Below are positions 43,665 through 51,792 of a DNA stretch of 64,000 nucleotides, one piece after another. This stretch comes from Bdellovibrionales bacterium CG10_big_fil_rev_8_21_14_0_10_45_34. GTDB taxonomy: Bacteria > Bdellovibrionota > Bdellovibrionia > Bdellovibrionales > 1-14-0-10-45-34. The stretch is from contig PEZS01000007.1 of NCBI GenBank assembly GCA_002778785.1, positions 1 through 64,000 of the forward strand, written 5' to 3'. A program made the position numbers and the translations under genes. A model generated the notes under the pieces. The model worked only from the letters and a program-made list of their open reading frames with translations, was not told the DNA's origin and ran no database searches. Within the stretch, counting starts at the first letter, position 1; each line of letters opens with the position of its first letter.

Positions 43665-44652
43665 AGCTTTTTAACTCCTGAGAAATTTGAGGGCGAGATA
43701 CTGCAAAATGACCTATCAGTTCAGCAACAAGACCGTCGAAGTCTTCTCTGTTCTTTCGAGCCACTCGTGATTTTGCGCCAAGATCCTTATCAAGAAAAAT
43801 ATTTTTGTATTCACTGGTTGATTTAATAATAGTCTCGAATCTTTGAAAGCGTGCTTGCGAATAGTATTTTTCGTAGTACCCAGCAGACTTTTCTCGAGCA
43901 TCCCATTTATTCAGCAAAACACGCGCCGCTAAAGAGACAGAAAACTCATTTTCAATCTGTTCTTTTTCTTTTAGCGATATATTGGCGCCAATCTCAGAAA
44001 ACCGATCCGCCATGACAGGAAGAATCAACAGATCAGACGCAACCATCACAGCTGTGTTAATCAAATTTAATGAAGGTGCCGTATCAACAAAAATAAACTC
44101 GTAATCGCTCTTAAGATTTTTCAAAAGTTCACGGATGGGTGCTGCCGGATTGCGATAATGCTCGCGAATCACCACATCGAGCATCGAGTTCACCGGAGTA
44201 GACGGTATGAGATCGAGCCCATCACACAACGAGATTCTGGCTTCTTCAAATGTAGCTCGACGTGAAAGCAAATCCATCAAAACTGGAGTGCTTTCGTTCA
44301 TTTCGAATCCCTTATTTTCAAGCTCAAAAGTTGCCGTCAAGTTACCCTGTGGATCGGCATCAATGAGTAAAACTCTAAAGCCCATTTGAGAGATTCTTTG
44401 CGCTAAAAGATGGGTGAGTGTCGACTTTCCGACACCGCCCTTACACATCATCAACGAGACTATTTTTGCAGCAGCGATTTTGCTACCCATCAGAACGCCA
44501 GACTCCTCAACAAGCTCTCGCGTCTTTTGCCAATTAAATGGGCCTTCCCCAACGGATTTCCCAAGGCTTCTGGCCAATGCAATCTGATTCAACATACCGT
44601 TGAGCTCTGATTTTGAGATAGCCTTTGATTTTAGGAGGTTGGTTTGCGGCAT
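43636..44652 (-). CDS. Orphan ParA-type ATPase
   Basis: A 338-residue deviant Walker ATPase. After about 60 N-terminal residues, MMCKGGVGKSTLTHLLA gives the Walker A' motif with the signature Lys (KGGVGKST, 71-78). LLIDADPQGNLT and the later FVDTAPSLN are the A'/B motifs of ParA. No parB, parS or replication gene lies nearby, so plasmid partition is unlikely. Orphan ParA proteins often position other protein complexes. The gene overlaps the downstream acyltransferase by 29 nt, which suggests a shared job, perhaps in positioning or envelope lipid work. This is speculative. Confidence 0.87.
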   Translation of the reverse strand: MPQTNLLKSKAISKSELNGMLNQIALARSLGKSVGEGPFNWQKTRELVEESGVLMGSKIAAAKIVSLMMCKGGVGKSTLTHLLAQRISQMGFRVLLIDADPQGNLTATFELENKGFEMNESTPVLMDLLSRRATFEEARISLCDGLDLIPSTPVNSMLDVVIREHYRNPAAPIRELLKNLKSDYEFIFVDTAPSLNLINTAVMVASDLLILPVMADRFSEIGANISLKEKEQIENEFSVSLAARVLLNKWDAREKSAGYYEKYYSQARFQRFETIIKSTSEYKNIFLDKDLGAKSRVARKNREDFDGLVAELIGHFAVSRPQISQELKSYVPKEIVTP

Positions 44653-44802
44653 AATCTGTCTCCCATCTCAAGTTATCTAACCCCATTCTCACTCTAAGAT
44701 AAACACTTAATTTTACGTGACCCCTCTAAGATTCCTTCGCCTGGCTGTTGTCAGCTCTGAATGAAAGGCCTAATATGAGAGAAAAAACGAAGGTGGTTCA
44801 AT

Positions 44803-45366
44803 ATGGCCCTAGTACATACCCCAGACGGCGAGATCAGTAGCCCTTGCCCAAGTTTTGAGCTTCCTGATATCTACGGCAAAACAGTGAGCTTAAGTGACCT
44901 TCAGGCGCAAAATCCGCGCGGCTTACTTGTCATGTTCATCTGTAACCACTGTCCGTATGTTCAAGCCATCGAAGAGCGACTGATCAAATTGTCTCAGAAC
45001 GCCATCGATCAAAAAATCAATGTCGTCGCCATTTGCTCAAATGATTGGCACCGCTATCCAGATGACTCACCCAAAATGCTGAGAAAGCGATCGGAGGAGA
45101 TGAAGTTTCCGTTCATCTATTTGGTCGATGAAACGCAAAAAGTGGCCAAGCAATTCGGCGCTGTCTGCACTCCTGATTTGTATTTGTACGATGCCAACTT
45201 CAAACTCTACTACCGTGGACGCTTAGACGATTCGTGGAAAGACCCGTCTCAAGTTAAGACGCAAGATCTTTCAAATGCGATTCAAGATTTACTAGGCGGA
45301 AACCCACCGCCAGAAACCCAACATTCCTCTATGGGCTGTTCAATTAAATGGCGAGAGGGCGTCTAA
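44803..45366 (+). CDS. Thioredoxin-fold redoxin (peroxiredoxin-like)
   Basis: A 187-residue cytoplasmic redoxin. The active-site region MFICNHCPYVQAIEERL has the C-x-x-C in NHCPY context, which is common in a peroxiredoxin-like/thioredoxin family. GAVCTPDLYLYD contains the cis-Pro. No signal peptide. AAGGTGG is the ribosome site. It is followed by convergent topoisomerase VI after 9 nt, with no functional link evident. Confidence 0.85.
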   Translation: MALVHTPDGEISSPCPSFELPDIYGKTVSLSDLQAQNPRGLLVMFICNHCPYVQAIEERLIKLSQNAIDQKINVVAICSNDWHRYPDDSPKMLRKRSEEMKFPFIYLVDETQKVAKQFGAVCTPDLYLYDANFKLYYRGRLDDSWKDPSQVKTQDLSNAIQDLLGGNPPPETQHSSMGCSIKWREGV

Positions 45367-45375
45367 TTACCTGCC

Positions 45376-46527
45376 TCAAAAATAACTGCCAGAGCGGATT
45401 TTCTCTAAAATAATCTTCTCTGGCATGATGGGATCTTTGGGATCCACCATAAACAGCGACTGCTGTTCACAGCGACGTTTATTTTTCAAAAGCCAATGCA
45501 AAATATCAGACAGTTTTCTGTTTCTCTTATCTTTAAAAAATGGATCATTCTGTAGGGCATCCTTTGCCTTTTTCAGCGCTCGCCCCTCTGCAACGTCTGA
45601 CTCCTTCACAGCGTAGTCGTGCAGATCGTACTTTTTAATGTCTTCTGGTAAAACTCCAAGAAATTTCACGTCAGGCGCACTAAAATCACTATTTCGAATT
45701 AAACTAGCTGCACTTCCGGCCTTAAGAGTTCGATAAATATTTTGCATAGTGTAAGCATCCAGATCACCGAAGAAGAAAAGAGGAACCTTTAGCTGATCCT
45801 GAATGAGCTTACACCAACCTCTCACGGCATTGCTCGGAACACCTTGAGCGCCCATCAAAATGCATTTATTCCTGCGTGTAAAACCGTTACTCACAAGCGT
45901 GTTCGCCGTGCCTTCTGATTCGACAATCAATCCAAATTCTATCTTGCCTTTAGATTTGAGCTGCAGACTTTGTGGTCGGTTCTTTGGTTGAAACGGTGAA
46001 GTACCCAGAGAGCTCAAATCAACAACGGCCTTATCACCATCAGGTAGGGTTTCTGTAACGATAAGCTGCTGCGAATAAGTCTGACCGCCGCGATCGTTGG
46101 CAAAACAGTTCATGTCTTCACGGTAGACTTCAAACATTTCACAAATGAAGTCTATAATAGAGTCACTTTCTTCCTGCTCTTGAAAATCTAGAGGACGAAG
46201 CTTTGGGTTGTACTTCACTTCACCTTTTGAGATGTAATAAAGCTCCCTTTTTGTATTCACTGCGCCAGTTGATATGTTCCTGAGCAAAATTTCGAGCATA
46301 AAGACGGCTCGAGACATCTTTTGGACAGAAGATACATTGAGCTCGGTTTTTACTTTTTTGTCTCCGGGCGCTAAATAACCTATTTTCGGATCATAAAACG
46401 CATTATCTAAAGCGCACTTGGTGGCCTCAAGAACGGGCCGCTTCGCCGCTTCTAAATCTTTAAGCATCCTGTCGCATACGGCTTTAGCCAATCGAGGAAT
46501 ACCATCTTGTCTCGTTGATGCTTTCAT
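45376..46527 (-). CDS. DNA topoisomerase VI subunit A
   Basis: The catalytic, Spo11-like subunit of a type IIB topoisomerase (383 aa). It makes a transient double-strand break with 5'-tyrosyl links. The active-site Tyr lies in NTKRELYYISK (Y97/Y98), in a winged-helix CAP domain. The Toprim domain has the acidic IVESEG (E203/E205) and the DxD of FFGDLDAYT (D255 and D257). The length is typical. Start ATG overlaps the subunit B stop by 1 nt (TAATG). The complete catalytic set suggests a functional enzyme. Topo VI is mainly archaeal and plant, and rare in bacteria. Confidence 0.93.
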   Translation of the reverse strand: MKASTRQDGIPRLAKAVCDRMLKDLEAAKRPVLEATKCALDNAFYDPKIGYLAPGDKKVKTELNVSSVQKMSRAVFMLEILLRNISTGAVNTKRELYYISKGEVKYNPKLRPLDFQEQEESDSIIDFICEMFEVYREDMNCFANDRGGQTYSQQLIVTETLPDGDKAVVDLSSLGTSPFQPKNRPQSLQLKSKGKIEFGLIVESEGTANTLVSNGFTRRNKCILMGAQGVPSNAVRGWCKLIQDQLKVPLFFFGDLDAYTMQNIYRTLKAGSAASLIRNSDFSAPDVKFLGVLPEDIKKYDLHDYAVKESDVAEGRALKKAKDALQNDPFFKDKRNRKLSDILHWLLKNKRRCEQQSLFMVDPKDPIMPEKIILEKIRSGSYF

Positions 46528-48398
46528 TACTTTTTGCCTCGCTTAGCCCCTTGAGAGCTTTTTTTACTCGGTGTCTTTGTTGTCGGCGTCTTTGTTGCAG
46601 GCGACTTACCCTTTGATTGTTTTTTGCCCAAAGCCTGTTTGGCTACCTTTTCAACATCAATGACATCGCGAGCTACTTTGCTGTTAACAATCCCATCATC
46701 GCTGATCACGTCAGACTCGGAGTATTCCTCGCCACCGCTGTCATCGCCAAATGTCGCGTTGAATTTAGCGCGAATAGCTTGTTGTGCCACTCTCAGTGAT
46801 TCTAACTTTTCATCGGCTTGAGAGAGATCCTTTTCAGCGGCCGCAGCATCGCGCCCTAAAATCTTCATAAGACCCTCTTCAGCGCGCTTTTCTCTAGCCG
46901 GTGAAGCTCCTAAAATTCGCACTAGCCCTTCAACAAGCATCGGGCCAAATTTTTCTATGTGTTGAAGCTTTTTCTCAAGATCTGCTTCTTTGACCTCTTT
47001 TCGAATGTGCCGACTAAGTTTTTGACCTGCCTGCATACACGCTCGGCGAATCTCTTCAACAAGCTCTTCGCTCGCATCAACCGTTTCTTTTGAGGCATTC
47101 TTAAACTTAATAAACGGAGAAACCACACTAATGGCAAAAACATAGGGCCCAAGCGGCACAGAGTTTCTTGGCTGATTGAGTCCGTATGAGCGCCAGTTTA
47201 CCGTTTCAATTGCCTTAGTGATGGCGCAACCCGCTTTGTCAAACTGCAAAGGAACGCGGTTCGCAAAGCGAAGCACTTGAAGCGGCTGGTCTTCTGAACC
47301 ACGATTCTTAAACCTAGCAAGCGCCACTTCTACAGAGACGGGCTTAGAATCACAAATGCGAGGTTTTCTGGTAACAACGCTAAAGAAATCTACATCGCCT
47401 AAACGCAAAATACTTTGAGCCAGAGCGTCTTCTCCTACTGACAGAACCGATTTTGTACTCGGCGGTACAAGCTCGGTGTCTTGTAGGGTCTGGTAAATCG
47501 ATTTGAATTGCGCTTCGGAGAGCGCATTAACGGACTTTTCAAAGAGGGCCTTAGGTATCCCTTTCTTATTGAGCTCTGTAATTGTTGCGTCAGTTAATCG
47601 AGTAAAGCCTGTTTTCAAGAACTTCCTGAGCGGCACTTTGCCAAACAAATGAGCATGAGTCATAAATTCGCCAAGTTTTAGCGTATGCGGGTGCGGTGCT
47701 ACCGCCGTGGGTATCAAGGGCACTTTTTCGCTGACTCTTTCAACGCGAACCTCGTCGGCATCTAGAAGCTTATAAACTAAGGTCAAATGAGGGTTCACAA
47801 GGGTCGTGCCCTCAAGATAGGTCATCAGCCCACCATCGCCGTTCAGCTGCACACGGCCATCGAGCATAAACTCTACAAGGACGCCGTGAGGCCTATCCCA
47901 ATCGATCGTCTTTTTTTCTCGAAAGACTCCCTTATTTTTTTTGATATCAACATCTATAAGGGCTTCAATGGCCTTTTTCATGCGTTTGGTTTTGCTAATG
48001 ACTCGGGCACCCTTGGCGTTGGTGAGTTGGGCCCAGGTGGTTGCTGCCGAAATCCCGATCCCCTGCTGGCCGCGTGTACATTGCCCTCGCCCAAACTTTG
48101 AGGAGGCCAAATACTCGCCATATACCATTAAAAGGTCGTCTTGCTCGATTCCAGGGCCGTTGTCCTCAATGAGAAGCCTTATCAAGTCTGTGTTTTTCTG
48201 CGCGCCTGGGCCGACTTTTGAGATCTCAATGCGCAGCTCGGGGAGTATTTCTGCCACTTCGCACGCGTCCAAAGAGTTGTCTACAGCCTCTTTCAAGGTT
48301 GTAAGCACAGCTTTCGTGGGAGACGAAAAACCGACTTGCTGAAGGTTTTTTGCGAAATATTCTGCTGTTGAACTGGTTGTAATTTGCTGTGTTGCCAA
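46527..48398 (-). CDS. DNA topoisomerase VI subunit B
   Basis: The ATPase subunit that drives strand passage (623 aa). A GHKL fold is shown by KEAVDNSLDACE (Mg/ATP-binding Asn), IEDNGPGI and GRGQCTRGQQGIGISA, followed by the H2TH and transducer regions with an expected conserved Lys near NQPRNSV. A Lys/Ser/Thr-rich tail (about 60 residues ending GAKRGKK) is an addition that may bind DNA. The start is uncertain. TTG 48398 with GGAGA six nt upstream gives the usual short N-terminus, while TTG 48449 follows AAGGAGGG too closely. The two subunits form one operon. Confidence 0.92.
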   Translation of the reverse strand: MATQQITTSSTAEYFAKNLQQVGFSSPTKAVLTTLKEAVDNSLDACEVAEILPELRIEISKVGPGAQKNTDLIRLLIEDNGPGIEQDDLLMVYGEYLASSKFGRGQCTRGQQGIGISAATTWAQLTNAKGARVISKTKRMKKAIEALIDVDIKKNKGVFREKKTIDWDRPHGVLVEFMLDGRVQLNGDGGLMTYLEGTTLVNPHLTLVYKLLDADEVRVERVSEKVPLIPTAVAPHPHTLKLGEFMTHAHLFGKVPLRKFLKTGFTRLTDATITELNKKGIPKALFEKSVNALSEAQFKSIYQTLQDTELVPPSTKSVLSVGEDALAQSILRLGDVDFFSVVTRKPRICDSKPVSVEVALARFKNRGSEDQPLQVLRFANRVPLQFDKAGCAITKAIETVNWRSYGLNQPRNSVPLGPYVFAISVVSPFIKFKNASKETVDASEELVEEIRRACMQAGQKLSRHIRKEVKEADLEKKLQHIEKFGPMLVEGLVRILGASPAREKRAEEGLMKILGRDAAAAEKDLSQADEKLESLRVAQQAIRAKFNATFGDDSGGEEYSESDVISDDGIVNSKVARDVIDVEKVAKQALGKKQSKGKSPATKTPTTKTPSKKSSQGAKRGKK

Positions 48399-48783
48399 AG
48401 AAAGTCTCCGTATTGACTCATTATGAACAGAAACTCCCTCAGTGAGCAACCCTCCTTATCGATTTGCTTGAGTAGGAGCGCGGCGCAAACTTTCTTATTT
48501 TCTGAATTCTAGAGACAGCGATCCGATGCCTTTTAGCGAGAAGTCACAACCACGGAGCAGTTAAACTTTGCGAGACAATACAAGAGACCGGCTCTGAACG
48601 ATTCAGAACAGTCAGTTTAACCAAGGCATGGCAAATTCGGCCCATTGTGGTAGCCAAGATGTTTTACTGCTCTTTTTGTGAAAAGAAAATCTATAAAAAG
48701 CTGCTACGAAACCTTCTCAATTCTTGCTGCAGTAGAATTGACTCCCTCTGCTTGACTCTGCTGTTAAGACTAAATCAACACTG

Positions 48784-48812
48784 TTGCAAATCCGTTTTTT
48801 TTGGCTTTTAAT
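48784..48812 (+). promoter_or_regulatory. Putative promoter of the FKBP gene
   Basis: TTGCAA (48784-48789) and TTTAAT (48807-48812) are 17 bp apart, matching the sigma70 consensus at 4/6 and 5/6 positions. Transcription from about 48819 would leave a 65-nt leader. Confidence 0.45.
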
Positions 48813-48835
48813 GAGGCCATAAAAAATAGGATTTT

Positions 48836-48862
48836 AGTTTCGAAGAATTCATTTTCGAAACT
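48836..48862 (+). promoter_or_regulatory. 5'-leader hairpin of the FKBP gene
   Basis: AGTTTCGAA (48836-48844) and TTCGAAACT (48854-48862) form a perfect 9-bp stem with a 9-nt loop. It ends 7 nt before the AGGAGA ribosome site. It might stabilise the mRNA or modulate translation; role unknown. Confidence 0.5.
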
Positions 48863-48883
48863 TCCAATAGGAGAAGATTACTT

Positions 48884-49339
48884 ATGAAAAGCAAGATCTT
48901 GGGCTCATTACTAGCGCTAACTTTAACTTCGCTAGTGGGCTGCACAGACAAAGAAGAAAAAGCGGAAACTAAAGACGAAGCAGCAGCTCCAGTAACCAAA
49001 ACTGAGGACGCACCGACTACTTTACAAAGTAAAGACGTCAAAGTTGGCGAGGGCGACGAAGCTAAATCTGGAGACAAAGTAAAAGTTCACTACGTTGGAA
49101 CCTTGATGGATGGAACAAAATTTGATTCCTCACGGGACCGTAACGAGCCTTTTGAATTTGATATTGGCAAAGGCATGGTCATTAAAGGTTGGGACGAAGG
49201 CGTTGCCGGAATGAAAAAAGGTGGAGTGAGAGAGTTAGTTATCCCGCCATCTTTGGGCTATGGTGATCAGGCTGTTGGGCCCATCCCTGCCAATTCAACT
49301 CTTAAGTTTGAAGTCGAACTTGTAGAGATCGTAAAATAG
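48884..49339 (+). CDS. FKBP-type peptidyl-prolyl isomerase lipoprotein
   Basis: A 151-residue lipoprotein folding factor. A lipobox L-V-G-C (Cys20) is followed by an acidic linker (EEKAETKDEAAAP) and a compact FKBP domain with KVHYVGTLMDGTKFDSSRD, GKGMVIKGWDEGV and the C-terminal PNSTLKFEVELVEI. It probably sits in the outer or inner membrane facing the periplasm. An AGGAGA ribosome site and promoter with leader hairpin precede it. It ends just before a terminator. Confidence 0.93.
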   Translation: MKSKILGSLLALTLTSLVGCTDKEEKAETKDEAAAPVTKTEDAPTTLQSKDVKVGEGDEAKSGDKVKVHYVGTLMDGTKFDSSRDRNEPFEFDIGKGMVIKGWDEGVAGMKKGGVRELVIPPSLGYGDQAVGPIPANSTLKFEVELVEIVK

Positions 49340-49347
49340 TTTTCCTT

Positions 49348-49372
49348 AAAAGGCTCTTTAGGTGCCTTTTTT
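49348..49372 (+). terminator. Rho-independent terminator after the FKBP gene
   Basis: AAAAGGC (49348-49354) pairs with GCCTTTT (49364-49370) around a 9-nt loop and runs into a T-tract (CTTTTTT). It starts 8 nt after the stop. The complementary A-run means it could also serve the convergent HNH gene, whose last codons overlap it. Confidence 0.8.
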
Positions 49373-49642
49373 CTGAGCGTCGTTTTGTAGCCCCGCTAAG
49401 ACGATTTCTGCGGGGGTGAGATAGGTTTTTTTATTATTACAGTCTTTACAACAGGGCACGATGTTGCCCTTTGTTGATCTTCCGCCTCTAGAGAGCGGTA
49501 TTTTGTGGTCCATGGTCAGCTCATTCGGAGCAAATGTCTTTTCACAATAAAAACAAACCCCTTTTGCCAGCTGTTGCTTCCACCACTGACTCTGCCTGAG
49601 CTCCCTCGCCTTCTGCTTTTCTTTTTGGGTTTTTACAGCCAT
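49358..49642 (-). CDS. HNH endonuclease-domain protein
   Basis: A 94-residue protein with a zinc-ribbon/HNH nuclease core: CFYCEKTF (first Cys pair), LTMDHKIPLSRGG (the DH ... motif), KGNIVPCCKDCNNKK (Asn and second Cys pair) and a short tail. It lacks any DNA-specificity domain. Stand-alone small HNH proteins often resemble restriction or phage-related nucleases, but no such genes lie beside it. The stop overlaps the FKBP terminator. Confidence 0.88.
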   Translation of the reverse strand: MAVKTQKEKQKARELRQSQWWKQQLAKGVCFYCEKTFAPNELTMDHKIPLSRGGRSTKGNIVPCCKDCNNKKTYLTPAEIVLAGLQNDAQKKGT

Positions 49643-49725
49643 CGCCCTACCGGCATTCTAACACATCCCTAACGCTGAATGGTTAAGCCGACTTACTTAA
49701 CCGCCAATATTTAGTTTTTACCAAT

Positions 49726-49754
49726 AAAAAAAGCTCTCCAATTAGGAGAGCTTT
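49726..49754 (-). terminator. Rho-independent terminator of the 49787-50518 gene
   Basis: On the minus strand, AAAGCTCTCC and GGAGAGCTTT form a perfect 10-bp stem with a 5-nt loop, followed by TTTTTTTATTGG. It lies 33 nt downstream of the stop. Confidence 0.9.
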
Positions 49755-49786
49755 CTATTAATCCGTAAACAGAATAAAGTTGAATA

Positions 49787-50518
49787 CTAAGCTGCGTTCG
49801 CGAGTTCGGCTTTCGCGCTGTTAAGGCACTCGATAAGCTTTGCCCACCCAGCGTCAGCCTGTTGAGAATTTTCGCCAAGATGGGTCTGTCTAAATGAAAT
49901 CACGCCTGCTTGCAATGCATCTTGTGGGTTTAATTTTGGCATATTTCTAATCGCCTCAAGTCCAGCCTTCCACATTCTCGCAATCGCATATCCGTTGGAT
50001 AATTGAATCGTCTTTCCGTTAACTTTGAAAGTAACCTTCTTAGTATCCAGCGCCTGCAATACTATAAAGTCCAAATGGTTAGCTATCGATGGATTTCCCT
50101 TAGCGATTAGGGCCGCCAAATATACTTCAAGTAACGATTTGAACTGTTGCTTCTGGCTTGCTGTTTTCAATTTCGCGAGATCTCTATCAGCTGTCGGAGC
50201 ATCAAAGATCGCGTTAATATAATCAGCAACATCCTTTTCGCTCGTCCGAACGGATGCACCAAGATGTGCTCTCGCCGCCGAAACGAGATTGCCTACTGCA
50301 CTGCTAGCACCCTTGCCTCCTGCACTTTGGCTTACTTCCATAATCCTAGCCAGCCTTGAGCTCACACCCTGGGCCAACATTGTTTCTACCGCAGAAGCTC
50401 CTTTTGCCGTTTCGACCGTTGTCTTGCCGCTTTTTGGAGCAACTGCCGAGTTACCGTAAGCATTTGCTAGCGATAAGGCAAAGCCCGCGCTGACTAGTCC
50501 TAGAAACACCTTTTTCAT
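49787..50518 (-). CDS. Exported protein of unknown function (243 aa)
   Basis: No family recognised. An excellent TAGGAGGT ribosome site precedes ATG 50518. The signal peptide (MKKVFLGLVSAGFALSLANA) is cleaved near residue 20. The mature part is Ala/Ser/Lys-rich and almost entirely helical with no Cys except one near the C-terminus (IECLNS). A strong terminator follows, so it is a monocistronic, probably well-expressed secreted or periplasmic protein. Confidence 0.77.
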   Translation of the reverse strand: MKKVFLGLVSAGFALSLANAYGNSAVAPKSGKTTVETAKGASAVETMLAQGVSSRLARIMEVSQSAGGKGASSAVGNLVSAARAHLGASVRTSEKDVADYINAIFDAPTADRDLAKLKTASQKQQFKSLLEVYLAALIAKGNPSIANHLDFIVLQALDTKKVTFKVNGKTIQLSNGYAIARMWKAGLEAIRNMPKLNPQDALQAGVISFRQTHLGENSQQADAGWAKLIECLNSAKAELANAA

Positions 50519-50855
50519 CTCCGTACCTCCTAATTTTATGAATCGACGAATACCGTTCGCTCATTCTTGTATCTGATTCCGCATTTATCTCGCAATTCGA
50601 AATTCATTACAAACAATGCAAAGGCGATGCCGACGGGTTTGAAAACTTTTTACGATCGAGAAAGGTTTTTTTGTCTAAAACCTGAGCACTGAGCGCAGGT
50701 ATAACTTTAGGAACGGTCCGTCAAAGAATGGTCTTAGGGCTGCGAATTCTCACCACCCGGGAATGGGGGAAAAGCCCGAATTCCATATCTAACTGCATGA
50801 AACCCAGCGAGGAAGCTGCTAAACAGTAGCCATTTCTCCCCCCGCCCAGTAGGCT
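50519..50855. other. Non-coding gap before the 243-aa protein gene
   Basis: About 340 nt separate the upstream minus-strand gene from this one. It must hold the promoter of the 243-residue protein. It has two GAATTC-centred near-repeats (about 50739-50785), with no convincing hairpin. I found no coding region or RNA. Confidence 0.35.
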
Positions 50856-51782
50856 TTAGCGCTTGACTGTTGGCTCTTGGCGCCCTTCCAAACAGCTGCG
50901 CACTTTCTTAAAGAACTGGGTTGTAGATCTGCGTGATGACAATTTTTGCTTACAGTACAGCCCTCTTTGGGCACTTCCATCGTTTGACAATCTTGAATTC
51001 GTATCAAGAACACACTCTCGGATAGCAGCAAGATACAACGATTGGCCACAAGTCAATAAGCTAAATTCACTGCGCTCGAAAATCTCATGTGCTTCATCTC
51101 GAAAGCCTTCAATTGAGCTTAGCCCCATCACCCAATTTTGGAACTTTCCAGAGGTATTCTTTTCAAGAGCATGCGATATTTCGCCGCCGAAGACAGTCTG
51201 GTCTATCAAAAAACCTACCCCTGCAGCCACGATTGTCGCGACACCTGCTTTCGTTAGTGTCAACGGAAGAAGTCCGGTAATAGAGCCAACTATGTTTACT
51301 CCGATCGTGCGGGTGTAATTCTTACTCAGCGCCATCCAACTTTGCAGTTTAGCAAAGACTTCTTCTCTGCAAGCAAAACTCTTCAAAGTAGCGCCATACT
51401 CCTTTTGAATAATGGAAAACTCTTGGTATCGAACGCCAACATCGATAAGTTGCTTGATCAACTTCGACGGGGGTTTGTCTGTGAATGATCTAGCGATGCT
51501 TAACGGATTTGTTGCTAGCTGAACAATCCCTGCCAGCTCAGATGCCGGCCTAGTCAAGGCGTCCGAATAGGAATCAATTAATTCAAGCAGACTCGGCAAC
51601 GAGTACTGAACGAGCAAGTGCTGCCAAAGTCTATCGCTTTTATTTTGTTGAATTAGTAAACAACTTTTTTCAATACGATGTAAGCCCGGCTCAACACCAG
51701 TAGTTGCCACTTGTGTCGATCCGCTTGTAATCCCCGTCCAAAAGGCCAAATAAAAAAAAGCAAGGGGAGCTAACAGTTTCAA
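50856..51782 (-). CDS. Exported protein of unknown function (308 aa)
   Basis: No family recognised. A TTG start with GGAGG six nt upstream. The N-terminus is a signal peptide (MKLLAPLAFFYLAFWTGITSG). A central hydrophobic stretch (VGSITGLLPLTLTKAGVATIVAAGVGFLI, about residues 147-180, two segments) may insert in a membrane. Five or more Cys residues are spread over the mature part (CLL, CREE, CGQS, CVLD, CKQK, CLEG), suggesting disulfides. It begins 10 nt past the stop of the 1130-residue gene, so they form one operon. Confidence 0.74.
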   Translation of the reverse strand: MKLLAPLAFFYLAFWTGITSGSTQVATTGVEPGLHRIEKSCLLIQQNKSDRLWQHLLVQYSLPSLLELIDSYSDALTRPASELAGIVQLATNPLSIARSFTDKPPSKLIKQLIDVGVRYQEFSIIQKEYGATLKSFACREEVFAKLQSWMALSKNYTRTIGVNIVGSITGLLPLTLTKAGVATIVAAGVGFLIDQTVFGGEISHALEKNTSGKFQNWVMGLSSIEGFRDEAHEIFERSEFSLLTCGQSLYLAAIRECVLDTNSRLSNDGSAQRGLYCKQKLSSRRSTTQFFKKVRSCLEGRQEPTVKR

Positions 51783-51792
51783 GTCGGCCTCC

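Larger units (their letters stand above)
48400..48883. other. Long non-coding gap before the FKBP gene
   Basis: About 430 nt contain no supported gene. A short inverted repeat TCTGAA-CGA-TTCAGA lies at 48593-48607. The last 100 nt hold the FKBP promoter and a leader hairpin. I see no RNA gene. Confidence 0.4.

Noticed and set aside
43636-44652. ParA as part of a plasmid partition or chromosome origin locus
   Set aside because: No parB, parS-like repeats, dnaA, rep gene or gidA/gidB nearby; the neighbours are an acyltransferase and unrelated genes.
49358-49642. HNH protein as part of a restriction or phage cassette
   Set aside because: Neighbours are an FKBP lipoprotein and an exported protein; there is no methyltransferase, terminase or integrase.
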